In this document: positions 63,195 through 64,000 of the stretch, piece by piece | Layout of the letters: every line of letters starts with the position of its first letter | Position numbering within the stretch: the first letter of the stretch is position 1 | NCBI GenBank assembly: GCA_045110515.1 | Contig: JBGCGD010000043.1 | Location: 1-64,000 of the forward strand | DNA: 64,000 nucleotides | Direction of reading: 5' to 3' | From: Granulosicoccus sp045110515 | GTDB lineage: Bacteria; Pseudomonadota; Gammaproteobacteria; Granulosicoccales; Granulosicoccaceae | Made by a program: the position numbers and the translations under genes | Notes under the pieces: generated by a model | Told to the model about the DNA's origin: nothing | The model's input: only the letters and a program-made list of their open reading frames with translations | The model's database searches: none

Positions 63195-63695
63195 ATGTCT
63201 ATTGAATCAGCTCAGACTGAAATTATCCATGGATCAGAAAACCAATACTTAAGTTTTCTGCTTAATGGCGAAGAATACGGTATCGAAATTCTTAATGTGC
63301 AAGAGATAAAAAGTTGGGTGCCCTGTACGCCTTTACCGCGATCTCCAGAATATGTTTTGGGTGTTATCAATCTTCGTGGAGCGATTGTGCCAATCGTGGA
63401 TTTACGCGCAAAAATGAACTTACCCGCAGCCGAGATGACATCGACGACGGCGGTAATTATCGTCAGTGTCGAATTCGAGCAGAATGCCAGAACAGTAGGT
63501 CTCGTCGTAGACTGCGTTTCCGATGTTTATCAACTGATGCCTGAAAACATTCAGGCTGCAGATGAGGGACAACCTGTATCGGATCGACCAAGCTGTATTA
63601 CCGCTTATGGCCACATTGAAAACAAGCTACTGATACTCATTAACTTAGAGCCGATCATTACCTCGACCCTTGAGGCCACTAAGGAAACTGACTAA
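63195..63695 (+). CDS. cheW: chemotaxis coupling protein CheW
   Basis: A 166-residue CheW-domain protein that links chemoreceptors to CheA. Typical stretches are Y-L-S-F-L-L-N-G-E-E-Y-G-I-E-I, V-Q-E-I-K-S-W-V-P-C-T-P-L-P, V-L-G-V-I-N-L-R-G-A-I-V-P-I-V-D-L and V-S-D-V-Y. It starts 16 bases after cheA with a GAGA ribosome-binding site. The stop overlaps the next start by one base (TAATG). Confidence 0.95.
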   Translation: MSIESAQTEIIHGSENQYLSFLLNGEEYGIEILNVQEIKSWVPCTPLPRSPEYVLGVINLRGAIVPIVDLRAKMNLPAAEMTSTTAVIIVSVEFEQNARTVGLVVDCVSDVYQLMPENIQAADEGQPVSDRPSCITAYGHIENKLLILINLEPIITSTLEATKETD

Positions 63696-64000
63696 TGAGT
63701 GATCAACAAATAAGCGTGATTACGCTGCCAGAGACGTTTACCCAACCAGAGCTTGATGAAATAAAAGCGGATGTCGACAAGCAACTAGCAGAAAAACCGT
63801 CATTGCAGCTTGACTGTACAGCTGTCGGTAACTTTGATAGTGCGGCATTGCAGTTTCTAATTGTCTTCGCAAATAGCAGCTTTGCTGCTATTCCCAGTGT
63901 TGTCAACGCATCAAGCGCTATGCTTGAAGCATTGGCAGATATTGGTGTTCCAAATGAAGTTCTGAAAAAGCACTTTGTAAGTGTAGAAGATGGTTCGGAA
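63695..64000 (+). CDS. STAS-domain protein of the chemotaxis operon (partial)
   Basis: The frame starts at ATG 63695, sharing one base with the cheW stop, and runs off the right edge after 102 codons. The sequence is a STAS (anti-sigma-factor-antagonist-like) domain: V-I-T-L-P-E-T-F at the start, L-Q-L-D-C-T-A-V as the central strand, then D-S-A-A-L-Q-F-L, where Ser holds the usual phosphorylatable position, and A-M-L-E-A-L-A-D-I-G-V near the end. STAS proteins occur in some non-E. coli chemosensory operons next to cheA. Role here is inferred from position. Confidence 0.8.
   Translation, partial: MSDQQISVITLPETFTQPELDEIKADVDKQLAEKPSLQLDCTAVGNFDSAALQFLIVFANSSFAAIPSVVNASSAMLEALADIGVPNEVLKKHFVSVEDGSE

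Noticed and set aside
1..64000. tRNA or rRNA genes
   Set aside because: I looked in the intergenic gaps for T-arm-like GTTCGA motifs with paired arms and for rRNA segments, and found none. A tRNAscan run would settle it.

Overview
This window looks like an ordinary, gene-dense stretch of chromosome from a free-living, motile, heterotrophic gammaproteobacterium, probably marine. The evidence is the gene content: E. coli-type ArgG, EttA, CsrA, CheV, SlyD, DusC, an SbmA/BacA-like transporter, a PreP-like M16 peptidase, and a choline-O-sulfate degradation cluster. The genus cannot be named from sequence alone. I saw no rRNA, tRNA, CRISPR array, prophage or intact insertion sequence. One non-coding mobile-element-like unit (8317-8750) and one low-complexity gene (18386-19204) stand out from the rest.

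Layout. 1-3.4 kb: the end of a cadherin/Ig-like surface protein, a class I glutamine amidotransferase, a KefB/KefC-type antiporter and a small unknown protein. 3.5-8.3 kb: a four-gene BMP-type (nucleoside-like) ABC importer operon. 8.3-8.75 kb: the repeat element. 8.8-13.5 kb: argG, then the selenium pair mnmH/selU and a fused NADH-dehydrogenase-like/SelD protein. 14.2-18.4 kb: a FAN1-like VRR-NUC nuclease coupled to a DinG/XPD-type Fe-S helicase. 18.4-19.9 kb: a histone-H1-like Lys/Ala/Pro protein, then csrA. 19.9-28.4 kb: PreP-like peptidase, a pilin-domain/ankyrin fusion, two exported proteins (one a CBM9-like lipoprotein) and an amidohydrolase. 28.4-34.8 kb: NDP-forming acyl-CoA synthetase, glmS, a small conserved protein, alkB and an Ig-like exported protein. 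34.9-38.0 kb: EamA transporter, lipase-like hydrolase and amidase in a row. 38.0-43.7 kb: HAMP-like membrane protein, gamma-carbonic anhydrase, cheV, SbmA-like transporter, ettA.

43.8-49.4 kb: upp, an MttB-family methyltransferase, choline sulfatase (betC) and choline dehydrogenase (betA), all in one direction. The last two convert choline-O-sulfate to choline and then to betaine aldehyde. 49.4-58.4 kb: housekeeping and envelope genes (Mip-like FKBP, rbgA, cvfB-like, dusC, DUF6279 lipoprotein, slyD, M48 lipoprotein peptidase, HAD phosphatase, small Cys-rich exported protein). 58.5-64 kb: a chemotaxis locus with a methyl-accepting protein divergent from cheA-cheW-STAS, running off the right edge. 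Candidate flagellar sigma-28 promoters precede cheV, the chemoreceptor gene and the HAMP-like membrane protein gene, so these may be co-regulated with motility.

The most unusual items are the pilin-ankyrin fusion, the upp-mttB-betC-betA arrangement, the element with inverted ends and an internal duplication, and the NDH-SelD fusion next to selU. None can be called a new system from sequence alone.
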